Positions 1 through 12,800 of a stretch of 64,000 bases of DNA are shown here, one piece after another; position 1 is the first letter of the stretch, and each line of letters begins with the position of its first letter. The translations under genes were made by a program, and so were the position numbers. The stretch is from Ctena decussata (lineage: Eukaryota > Mollusca > Bivalvia > Lucinida > Lucinidae), in contig OZ022506.1 of assembly GCA_963989385.1 (NCBI GenBank), positions 7,729,415 to 7,793,414 of the forward strand, written 5' to 3'. Below the pieces are notes generated by a model. That model was not told the origin of the DNA. It ran no database searches and saw nothing but the letters and a program-made list of their open reading frames with translations.

Positions 1-673
1 TGTCATGTACACATTGGCAGAAGAAAAAGGAATAAAGGTAGCATTACACAATTAATTTCCATAGAGGACACTGTTAACATCTGGTCATTTAATTACAAAA
101 CTGAACAAACATAGTTTTCCAAACCTATCCTGCTGTAAAGTGTTATCCTAGCCTATTAATTTGAGATGAAAACATCCAATGCCTTCCAAACTCAGTAAGC
201 CGCTAGGCTAGATTGAGTGTAGCAACCACTAATGCGTACCCCCAAGAAATAGAATAATTTTCTACTAGGGTGTCAGTTACCAAAATCAACCCCATCTCCT
301 TCTGATAAACTATTTCTCAATTGGATATTCCTTTTTGTAACTATCATTTGTTTGTATTTTATTATACTGCAAGAAATCTAACATGCATGATTGACAGACA
401 CGTCATCTCTCTTTCAACGTAAACCTAATGTTCTCCCCGAAAAAAGGCGAGACATGTCCTCATGAATATTCAGTAGACATTACCCTAAAGGAGTCAGCAG
501 ATAAACAAAAGCGCCTTCTACTGATACTCCTTACTCTACAGAAAGAAACCAAATGTATACAAAATTACTCCCGATGTCAGCACTAAAAATTAGGGTCAAG
601 AGAAAATAACCTTCCTACTAAACACTAATACCTGCCTCACAAAGGCAACCCTGCTACATTTTTTGTATTGTAG

Positions 674-827
674 GGTATGTGAGAGTCCGTTTAGTGGACG
701 GGACTGGATATTACAATGGTCGGGTAGAGGTCTACTATCATGGCCAATGGGGAACAGTTTGTGATGACAGCTTTGACAGTGACGATGCTTATGTTGTTTG
801 TAAGATGATTGGGTATTCATACAACAG
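674..827 (+). CDS. Exon: first half of SRCR domain
   Basis: The acceptor AG is at 672-673 after a T-rich stretch, and the donor GT is at 828-829. The reading frame starts with two leftover bases and reads [20 protein letters not shown] then [27 protein letters not shown] is the SRCR signature, with the Cys residues usually numbered C2 and C3. Exon length is 154 bases, ending one base short of completing an Arg codon. Splitting an SRCR domain over two exons is typical of group A domains; group B domains are usually on one exon. Confidence 0.9.
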
Positions 828-3800
828 GTAGAGTTGTGCCTTTAAATTTCTTGTCATCGTAATGCATACGAGAGTTTATCATTAAATAAAATGTAAACGC
901 TTTTGGCGATCAGCAATTTTTGTAAACAAATAAGTAACAATTTATACTAAATAATCTCTTTTGAGCTTTCAACTTCGTTTTTGAAATGTAGATTTCAACG
1001 TGATACCCTAGATACATATGACGTCACGCGAAAGCTAGGGTTGACACGTGAAATTGCCTGACGTCATTTTAATAATAAGACGGTTGTATTAACGGGAATT
1101 TTTAGAACAAAATTGAGAAATTAAGAATATATTCCGTGTAAGTTAGGTTTGAGGTTTGCAAACATAAATACATATATAATGATGGTTTATGCATATTTTC
1201 TAAAATCTGAATATAAATTAAAATAGGAAACCTGGTTTACATAATTGGTTGTGTTCATAACATTTTATTTAATAATGTTTAGTTTCTTTCTGCTATATGA
1301 GTATTCAAAAACTACGCTTGTCATAATGCAGTTACGTCTCAAGTTTGGTCTCTGACGCCCCAGGTAGGCGAAACACGTTATATACATTGCGTCACCAAAA
1401 ACATGTTTCCGTCTGTACGTTTGTCAGAGTTGAGAGCAAGCCATGAATATATCTTTCTTTAAGTATTTGAGACTTGCATCCAGTCAACACATAATCTCAA
1501 ATGTTTAGTCATTCTTTCTTGTTTTTCAGCAGCATATTTATGGAAATCTGCAAACATTTAGACACTTGACCACTATATATTTTACGTACTGTTTCATTGA
1601 CAACAATATTCCAATACAAAACTAAGAACATAATTATATGTCAGTGCTTACCTCTCACGTATTATATATCTCGAACATTTTCTTACTTATACTGCTGATG
1701 ATACATACGAGGGGCGTCCATTTCGTGTTGTCATTCGGGCCCTACAGGGCGCGTTATTAATCCCATTCGCATTTCGTTTACTTTAACCCTTCGAAGTATT
1801 CTCCCTTGACAGAAACACACTTTTCAAGTCTCGAAATCCATTCTGTAAAGGCAGAGAAGTAGGCCTTTTTAGGTAAACCCTGAAGACACTGGTAAATTGC
1901 ACTACCAAACAGGAAAAAGTCGAAGGGACTAAGGTCTGGCGACTAAGGTGGATGAGATAGCTAAATTACCTTTTCCTCTTTCAAGAGGTCTCGGACAAGA
2001 ACACACTTGTTAGCAGGTACATTGTCATGGATAGGACACAGACCTCCTAAACCGGTTGCCGGTCTACGTTTTTCATAGTGTCCCTTTACTTTTGACTACA
2101 CACCATTCTTATGAAATTTATCTGTGATTGTCTTGTCATTTGGTACGGGAATTTGAACAATGGGGCCATCGCAATTGAAAAATACCGCATACAAAGCTTT
2201 TGCTGCGCTTTTAATTCTTTGGCAATGACCGACATTGCTTCTTGGCTGGCCGAGACGCGGCTTATCTTTCAGGTCAGTTTTACCACCTTTGAATTTTTTA
2301 TGCCGCCTGAAAACTGACCTTTTAGAGACAACAGATGCCCCATGTACCTGACACAATTCACTATATATCTGTGAAGCTGAAACAGTCAGATCAATGCGAC
2401 CTTTAATGTGGGCCCTAATTAAAAGCTTGTTTTGTTTTCATTTTGCATACAGTAAGGGTTGAGCGTTTATGAATGAAACAATTTGAACTTTAAATAACTT
2501 TTGAAAGACTGAACGGATTATCCTGAATATCATCCTATTATAGAACGTTACTCCCCCCCCCCCCTGAATCACCGCAGTTTCCACGTGCTCCTTACAGCCA
2601 CGAGATGTGGTGGGCCATTAGCGACACAATCAAATGAACGACCCTCGTATGCGTGTTTTCTTTGTGTTATGAACACCCCTCGTATATTGGGACACAGAAA
2701 AATATTGCGTTTACTGTAGTCTATAAGTTTTACTATCGTGGACGTTGTCTTACTAATGTCCGTCGAAACCACCGAATTATTTATTCAGTGCTTGAGGGAT
2801 ATTTTTATGTATATTGTAACACCTTTATCATACTTTCATCCATGGCTATGCATCAGACTTTGAGGCTTTTCAACCCAAACCCTAGCGTGACTATCGTGTG
2901 TACATGTATCAGTGTATGAGGTGCAAAATAATTTAAGAATTTGAAATTGATTAATGAAAAAATTACCAATTTCAAAGATACGTGCATCAACATTGTTTCA
3001 TGCCAGTTTCATTGTATCTACATAAATTTGAAATTAATAAAGTACTGACAAGTATAATTATTGTAATGCTTACGGGGTGCATTATCTAAAGTCAGAAGTT
3101 AATGACCTAATACGTATAATAATAAATCTAAATGGGAATAAATGTGTTATTCAAATTTAATGAAATCTCTGTTTCGTATGAACACAGTGGTTCGGGGGTA
3201 TTTCATAACTGGATTGTGGTTTTGTGTTGGCTTGATTTACTTTCAAGTATTGTTCTTAAAATGACAGAATGTCAGACGGGGCAGATCTGCTGATTGATCA
3301 GGCGATGTGATAGGGCGTTGTAGTTTTTATCTGAATTTAAAAGTAAGTTGGAAATTCTTAGGAACTGACTCAATTCGAATCCCAGATGAAATTTTAAGAA
3401 TGGCATACACGATTTATAGCAAAAAATCAAACCAAATTTTGTGAAGTATAGTTTTCTGACCATCGCATTTGCTTTGATAAAATAACAAATTTACATATGT
3501 TTGCATGAAACATTTTAAAAGTATTTTATGATTTTTGTTCTTATGTTTCTAACTGCGCTCCTGTTTGTTACTCCAGATATCCTGTTGTTCATGGCAGCGC
3601 ATATTACGGCCGAGGAAATGGCAGCATTATAGTAGATGAGCTTCAGTGTTCTGGCTATGAAACCTCAATCACGATTTGCAGATCAAACAAATGGTTCACA
3701 CATGATTGTTCACATAGCGAGGACGTTGGAATCGACTGCCAAAGTAAGTGTTGTTTTTACCATGTCGTGAAAAAATGTAAAGGTTAAGGTTTCCCATAGC

Positions 3801-6800
3801 CGCGAACTCACAATCTTCCGGTGACTTTCTGCACAATAACCGAGCCACTCTAACCACTCGACTACGGCGCCTGTCCGTGTCGTGTTCTCGGAATCAAGTA
3901 ACCATAATCACTGGCTGTTTTATCTTAAGTCGGGATCAAGCTAGGGCTACTATCATTCGTTCTAAAATATTTACGACGCCTGATTCAGGATTTCATTGCT
4001 TATTTTTATATTTTCAAGTGTCCCTTAAGTATTTTAAAAATCCTAATGTTTTCAGGCTGTCTAAAATGCCTAAAAATTACTCTAAAAAGTTTAGATGCCT
4101 AAAAAAAATTCTATCAGCATACCCATTTTTTTCAGTTTTCTGTCTTCACATCATCAAAATTAAGAAAAAGACTTGATAATAAACGTTTCTTTATAGAAAT
4201 TCTATCCGTGAGGTATCTCGCTCACATTTATTTCTAATTTTACCCTATTACTAAGTACTAGACGAACTTTGAAAAACAAAGTGAGACACAAAGGCAGATA
4301 AAGCATGTCTGTGTGCGTACGTTTGTGTGAAATAGCCTTTTTATTCCTAATTTTATCCCTAAAATTTTGTGAAAATGACCCTTATAATTTGGTAAAATAA
4401 CCCTAATTTTAGCTTTAATATTTTGCTAAGAAGTGCAGGAAAGCCTGCTGATAGGAGTACATGAACAAATCTACGACTACAAAAATATGCTATGATATAA
4501 AGTCGCAAATCATTCCGAAATTTCTCTTCTCATTGGCTGGCACCTGAATTAAGGTTACTTAAAACATTGTATGGGCGGTAGTGTGCTGATGTGAAGAAAT
4601 GCACTGGAATGGAGATACCTGTATTGCAAAAGATGTTCGTCAGTTTTATGTTCACAAATTGCGCATGACGGCGTCGCCAACATTTCGCCGCAAAACACAA
4701 GTTGCGACCACAAAACAGACGATTTACTTTCTTAAGAAATGATTTTGAGTATATCCCACAACTATTTTAGGATTGCAGACCCATACTCTGTTTGATCTGG
4801 CACTTAGGTTGTTATTGAATAGTCCAGTTGACATAATGACTATACTTAAATAAAAAAATATGAAAACTGTTGCAGTTTGACATAAGATAAGGTGTGGGCG
4901 AAAAGAATTCTAGTATTGATTTTTAGTAAAGTAAAAAGATAGGCAATGATCAGGAATTAATACAATCAAATCCCACATCTCGCTCTTAAAATCAATAGGG
5001 AAAGAAGCACACACACAATTGACACAAATTCATGAAATTCACACAAGTTGATGAAAAACACACACACACAACTGACACAAATTCAGGAAAGCACACACGC
5101 AATTGACACAAGCACACACACAATTGACACAAGTTCACGAAATTGACACAAGTGCACTAGGAGATGGTTAAAATTGTAACTTCACTTCAGGAACCGACCG
5201 AACCAGATCCCAAACCCCACCCCAACACCAAAGGGAAAGACTGACAAAGACACCCCAACAAACAACAAATTACAAGCGACAAGCCGAGCCAGCAGCTCTC
5301 TCCCAAACAGATGGCAACCCAGCCACCCCTATTGAACCAAACAACCCAGTCCAACAGACGGGCCACAACGGACTAAGCAAATTATATGAAAAACATTTAA
5401 CAATTATTTTTACCTATTTTCTATTTTTATGATAGAAGGATTAAACTGAGAACACAATAAATTAAACAGCACTGAACATAAAACAAATGCAACCGCAACA
5501 AGAATATGATAGTCCTCGGTCAAAGGTCAAAGAATGACCTCGACCTCCTGTACTCACAAATCTTCATTTTCCTTGGTAAGATGTCTGTATATACCAATTT
5601 TAGGCCAATATCCCCAGAACCTTCCATGACCTCTTATGTTCTAGAATTTTTTCCATATTTGGTCTTGCCGTAAAAAATAGCCCAGAGTCAACTCAAGGTC
5701 ATCATTTGAACATTATTTTTAGTACATGAGAACTTGATGGTTCATACCAAGTTTCAAAGCGATCGGTCACCTGGTTATATATAAAAGGATTTTTGAAGGT
5801 TTTATCATATTTTGGCATGGTGGCCATGTTGATCATGTGACCTAGACCGTTTGAACAATTGTTTTGTTTCCTCATCGCATGGAGACACTATTTGAAAGAG
5901 CCGTTTTTGACCCCCATCAAATTCTCTTAAAATTGCATGGTTTCTATTGTTTATCATTTGGGATATTGGAACAAACAGAAATAATTTGTTTCAGTTTTTT
6001 TATTTTAAGAACAACAAGATTTCTGACATGCCTATGTTGTTTCAATAATATGAAAGAAAATTGCAAGAAAATTTGAGTTTAATACATTTTCCTTTAAAGA
6101 AATAAGTCATGTACAATAGCTTTTGAAAGCTGATGATAATAGGCTTTTGCTAAAATGCTTATACGTTACATAGCCCTGCTTATTACCTGTGCACTGCACA
6201 CGGGCTCTCCAGGTACCCACCCACTCAAGTTTGCAAGTCCAGAGACGCTAACCAAAACAATCCAACAGATAAAAATAAAATATGTACCAAATTATTTATT
6301 TTGTTCTAATTAAGAAAGTGAATACCACAACATATGGTTATTATCTCTATGAGCGGAGATATGGGCGTTTATATGTTGAGAAAACAGGGAAAAGGTTCCA
6401 AACGCTGCCAGGTTGGTAACCATAAGTTTAAAGTGAACATAGAGCCCGGCCTCCAGCACATGTAATATATCCAAGGCATGTAAATATATTAAAATTTTAC
6501 CGCAAAGGCTACGAAATCCGTCATTTTCATTAGAATCCGTTGGGAGTATGCGTTTGTTCAAGATATAAAACACAAATAATTTATGCAAGAACAGGTTAAT
6601 TTTGTGTTTTCTGGGGACCAAATATGTGCTTTATCATACCAGGGCTTGGTTGCATCAAAGTCCATTAACTTAAGCTGCCATTAAAATTTAGGTTGGCCCT
6701 AAAATCTTAATTCTCCGTTAGTTAAGTTGGCCTTAAGTTATCGGTGCATAAAACGTTTTTAATGCCAGCTTAACTAATGACGACTTAAGCTAGCATTAAC

Positions 6801-9800
6801 TCCAAATTGCACGCACCTTCCTGTTGCAAATTGGACACGACGGTAACTGTAATGAAAGAAAAAAGGGAAAAAGCAAAGAAATATTCGAAAATTCAGGGAG
6901 TTCGGTTTGCGTAAAGTAATATCCAAGCTACGAAGCTATCATTCATTTTTAAAGATTTTTTCTTGCTTACAATAAACTAAAGGATCACTCATGGTTTCAT
7001 TAATGGACATTAAGTCCATTATAATTAATTGTAATTTTACCACTGGTTAAGCATATAATTTTCTTACAAGGGAAATAAATTTACTATTGACACGAACCAA
7101 TGACTGAGACATGTAAAAGATTTCTGAATATAAAACGCACTTCTATCACAACACATGTAGAAGAAAATAACTGACGATAAGGAAAAACGCATACATGATA
7201 CCAAAGCTGTTACAGACTTCTTAGAGCAATAATCAACTAATGCAAAGTGCGTTTAGATGTATATATTTACATTCTTGGTGTATTTACTGAAAAGCCCTAT
7301 AGTAAACCATTGGAACATACATTCCAATAATTACATTAAGACACGCGACGTCAATGACGTCAAAATGAACAATGACTCTCTACAATCTGAGTGGTTGTCG
7401 GAGACGTCATGACGTCATGCATGCTGTTCTACTGTAAGCAGAAAAAAACTACGTGTACATGTTTTACTTCTTCAATTTTAGCCATTATATAAGATTTTTC
7501 ATTAAAGATTTGTTTGAAACGAATGTAAATATAAGCAATGAATTTTCTCTTGTTTATCGACGTTTATCGACGTGTAAACTATATTGGGTCACTAGCAAAG
7601 TTAACATGAACACTAAGGGGTTCAGTCACTTTGCACTACGAAAATGAAATTAAGTCCCTAAATAATACATGTATGCATAAGTTAGTACTTACTGACAAAG
7701 TTTATTCAAATAATAATCCTGCGTTGTCCTTGCCCTAACTCATAGCAATATCATCTTTAATTTGCTATGCTACTATATGGACAAATTCTCAAACAGTAGA
7801 TTTGTTAGAACTTGTTTTAAGTCTAAGTTATACTATTTGCTTTATATGATTAAATGAATGAGCAAATGAAGATATGATGTTACCAAAGGTGAAGGACACT
7901 GAGAACCTGTTATCCATATACACATTTCAAACATCTGCTCCTTTCAAGCCACTTCGCAGATTGAAGTCATATTTCATATAAAGCGTTCTTAGTCGGGAGA
8001 ACAAAAATCTGTTCAGCTGATTTTGGTCGCATTCGCAAGATGGTTGTCATGCCCATATCGTGGGGTTAAAGCCAAAACCTCGTAACAGACATTTTTATGG
8101 AATTTCACTTTTTTACATTTTAAAATTGATCCTGGTGTTGTCTTTAATCTGCCAAAATTTCATGACAAAATCTTAATTAGTTTTGAAGCAATTAATTAAA
8201 ATCCAAACCAATTATCTCATATGTCCCCTACAAAATCCAGCCATAACATAGTATATACATTTGCTGGATTTTTGCATTCAACATCATGATAATATTATAA
8301 ACACATGAAGGTCCAAAATAAAGTATTCTGAGATAAGTTGTTTTGGCTCTTACACACAGGAAATCTTTTTTTATATATAGTATTGCCATAACCCAGTATC
8401 GAAAGCTACCTCATTTTGCTTATCTACAAAAGCTTAAAATCGAATTAAAATGTTTCAGCCAAAAGCCTGTATTTGTAGTGACGCTTGCGTTGTACTGATA
8501 AAACAACATTGTTTTCTATTCTGATCCAGCCTGATCCCCATTTATCTGTTTATCTCATGCTTTGACTTTCGAGTTATTTGTCATAGTCCAAAGAAAAACA
8601 GATCCTAAACAGAGTAAGTCCTGATAGATAACAAAGCTGATAAAGTAAAACTCAATAATGTTCTTATTGACGGTTATTCTGACAATCAAATCATGAATTC
8701 ATTGTTCCATGTGTTCCCTCCTCATTTGCATAGAAAATTTTTATTTTCAAACTAAATTTTGTCAACTTTTGTATTTTTCTCATAACATACAAATGTTATT
8801 ATGCAAATTTTAAAATGTTATCTTATTTAGTTAATGAGTTATTGAGGTAAGAATTTATTATATATTTTAAACATTTTCAGTTTCCGAATACTCTTTTAAA
8901 ACGTCAAATACAACTTCTACCATATTCAAAAGTTGAGAGTAATGGAATAACTAAGATAATCTTATAAAAGCAAGATAAATAGGCCAAGAAACAGCAGTCA
9001 TCTGATGTGAAGCAATGTTCAATGCATAGACAGAAAGCAAAACATTCTGATTCGGATTCTAATTTACTCAGCTTGTACAAACTTTATGGCAAATTGCTGC
9101 TGTCAGAGAGTAGCTTTTTCCCCCTAGTAGTTTTTCCCCCCGGAAAAATGGCTATGATTTTTCCATAGTAGAAATTCCCACCGGAAAAATGGCTATATAG
9201 TAGAATTTCCCCCCGGAAATATGACTATATAGCCAATTTTTCCCGGAGAAAATCTACTATACGTGTTTTTGCATAGCCGTTTTTCCCCTCTACAGTGGAT
9301 TTTCCCCCTGGTAATATGATTGCAGTAAAACACGCTACATAATGGAATTTGCTCCTTCTCCAATTATAATAGTGAGGTTTAGAACTGAAACAGAAATACG
9401 AGTATCTGTCCGTAAAATATTGATTGATTACAGATGCTAGAACCGCATCTATCCAGTCCGTCTTATTTTTGTTTTTGGGAAAACAGGCAGGCATTTTTCT
9501 TTTTCATATTAGCCCGAAAACGGCTATGAATGTACGTGGTTGTGTGCATAAATTTGTATAATTTTGTGTTTGTATAAGCGTTCATCTGTGCGTGCGCGCA
9601 GCGCAGTGCCTGGACTAGTGTTCGCTTTTCATGCAGAAGTCGTGGGCTCGACTCCTATCGGGACACACGTCCGATTATTATTTTCAATGTAATAAACTTC
9701 CGACTAGATCAAACATGATTGGACAAAGCGCCCTTTCGTTCAACTTCCTTTTAGTTTACGTGCGTATGTATACGTATATAAATATCTGCGACAGCAATAG

Positions 9801-12800
9801 TATTTCAATTCTTATCGACGTTGCCCCCGCACCTCAGCGGCACGAATCCATAGCCGCAGTAACGGGGCGCCGAGCAGCCTCTTCGTTCATTACATTAGTA
9901 ATTATTGATTATTATAAAAATAAGGTTGCTAAATTTGCATATTGATTTTTTTGGAATTATTCACGTTTATTATCTCCCTTGAAGTACTGATACATTTCCC
10001 ATGCGATTAATTCCGTAAAATGTCTCTGTTCCATTCCGTTTCGTTTGGTTCCATTCCGCAAAATACCAATAGCCATACCAAATTCACTAATAGCCAATTT
10101 CCAGGTGGGGGAAAAAGGACTATGGGGGAAAAGTGGCTCTATGAGGTCCGGACAATCCACTATATAGTCGTCCTTCCTATAGCCATTTTTTCCGGGGGGA
10201 AAGGGGGAAAAACCACTCTCTGACAGCTGCAACAAGAAGGTTGTACGCCAGAAAGGGTAATCAAATGTTAAAGTCAATGTAAATGGAAAATCGATAGTTT
10301 GAAAATATGAGAACGCAATACAAAACACAACTTTGGAAAATCTTCTAATGAATAGTCAGGGGCCACTATGTTATTACCGTGTCAATCTGTCTGTCTGTCC
10401 ATCTGTCGATCCATCCATCACTCAGTTTAGCAGCATGTTCTCCTCCCACACCTTATGACAGATCAATTTCAAACCAAGCTCACATACTGCATACATAATG
10501 AAGATGTGCATTAAGATTTTTATGGTCAAAAAGATATCTTTGGCAATATAACAGTTTTTGAACTTAGATATTTTAATTGTTAACTACTGATGTATGATAG
10601 CAAGTTTTGTATTCAGGTCCTTAGACAGATTTTGAAGGACTGGTTTAAAATTTTGCACTCATGTGGCAGATATAGTATAATGTGAATAAAAATGTTTGAA
10701 GTCAAAATTTATTTTTTGACAAAACTACAGCTATCGAACTAAATAAAATTATACTGATACAGTGTAGCAAGCTTGTGTTATTAACTCCTCCTACAGCTTT
10801 CGATGGATTGATTTGAAACTATGCACGCATGTTGCAGACAAACAGACAAATTGAAAATGTGCACGAAGGTTTTGGAAGGTCAAACATTAGTTCTTGACAA
10901 AATTATTGGCACCCGAACACACATTTGCAGTGATTTCATCAACACAGCGTAACAAATTTGTACAATCAACTCCTACAGTTTTTGAGAGATCGAGCTAAAC
11001 CTTTCTACAGTGGTAAGTTGAAGTGTCCTAGTATGTAGAGCCATTATGGTAATGTTTTTGTAGTGAACATAAACCATATATCGGAAATGCATTACATGTA
11101 GAAAAACAGTCAGTTGTTTCAAATACATGTAATTATAATCAAGCCAGCATTTGCTTTTGAGTATGACTGATTTATTCATGATGACAAACTGTGCATTTTG
11201 CTTGGACTGACCCTAACAAATAGATGTTGACATAGGATGACTAGATCTAATTTATATCAATAAGGGCCATGTATGATCACGTGCGATTATTAAATGATAA
11301 CTACAATAAGTGTATTAATTTTTCGAAAGTTTTTTTTTTCTATATCCAGGATTCCAAAAGCTCCCAGAAATTTCAGGGGTAAAGGGGCTCCGATAGAAAT
11401 AAAACAAAAGGTGAAATTTATTTGCTGGTTGAAGTCCGATTGCAATTTTGCTGCAGCCAACTCACAAAGATGCAAGTCCCCAAACAAGTTTACCGGCCTA
11501 GTATGCCTGGAGCTCCATGATCCAAAATTGCTGCACTCTAAATCTGAAAGTCGTCAGTGTAATGAGCCTCAAGTTCACCCCAGCCCCTGATTTCCAGTGA
11601 ATTGTACATTCAAATATTGAATTTAGAATTTTTATAATCCACGCATTATGTTCAATAGCATTGTGACATTAGTATTCTCTTTAAAACTGCACAAAATGGC
11701 ACTAGTCTTTTTTTTAATGTGTTCTGCATCTTCCAGTTAATGCTATAGGCAGTTTTGTACCTGTATATGGAATAATTATTTTGTGCCACCAATATAGATA
11801 TGCATAGGTGCAACTCTCCAGAAAAGAAAAAAAAGTTTAAAAGTTGGTGACACACTCAATTATTAGAAAATCCGCCAATTTTCACTGCCATTTTCACTTT
11901 CTACATAGTGATTAAAACATGGTAAAACAGTGTAAAAAAAGTGTACCATTTAGAATGGCATAACAAAATAGTGACAAATAAGTGGTTTCAGAACAATATT
12001 TTCAAGCTTAGATATGTGGTGAGGTATTTGCAACATGGCTGTATTGCTGGGTACTGGTTTTTGGCAAGTACTAATACAATTTACATTCAAGCTTTGATGT
12101 AGCTTAAATACCGTATTTGTAGATAGGCTATTCTAGCAATTTATTTTATTGCAATAAAAACACATACTGTGATTACAAAAAGCCATTATCTACAGATACG
12201 TTGTTTTGGCAGTCCATTTCAAACTGAAACAATCTCAAAGTATTCCAGCCATACCAGCTTATCATTATATACAATGTTTTGGCATTTGTTTTAATAGACT
12301 TTCAGTAGTAAAAACTCATTGCCAAAACCACGTATATCCAGATATGTCTGTTTGGCACATTATGTTTTATGTTTTCTTCAACAGATAGTTTTGCCAAAAA
12401 CACCAACTATTAATTATTACTAATTAAGGTAATTAAGGATAGGTTTACACAAATTTTGTTAATACCTTTTGTTTAAGTACTAATAATCCTACAATATAAA
12501 TAAAATATGACTATATATCTCATAACTGACTTATTTTATATCATTTTCAAACCTTTAAAGTCGTTTTTCTCAAAACTTTGAAAACTGGAGATAATTGGTT
12601 TTGGCTTTAACCCCACGAATTATATGGTAAAATCCTTAAAATATTTCTACCTAAGAACCAAACAGCCAATGACCTTGAAACCTTGTATGTAGCACTGGGG
12701 ACAGTGAAAACATTTTGTTCTATATACTAACTAGAGAATATGGATAACTAAACAAGTACATGTTGACTTGACAAGGGAAATAAACTGACAAAAGGCCACC

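Larger units (their letters stand above)
8059..12617. mobile_element. 4.56 kb element with ~21 bp terminal inverted repeats
   Basis: The left end reads CGTGGGGTTAAAGCCAAAAC and the right end is its perfect inverse, with one further matching base. The flanks are two halves of an older repeat whose intact relative at 15989 reads gcccatatatggt, so the uninserted state can be inferred, with a likely TA target duplication. No transposase frame was found inside, so it is non-autonomous. The word 'gttttggc' recurs near both ends (about 8340, 12200, 12275). It contains the foldback element at 9094-10232. Confidence 0.75.

Noticed and set aside
9225..10328. Open frames of 67-123 codons at 9.2-10.3 kb
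   Set aside because: They cover the foldback arms and mirror each other across strands; no conserved motif.
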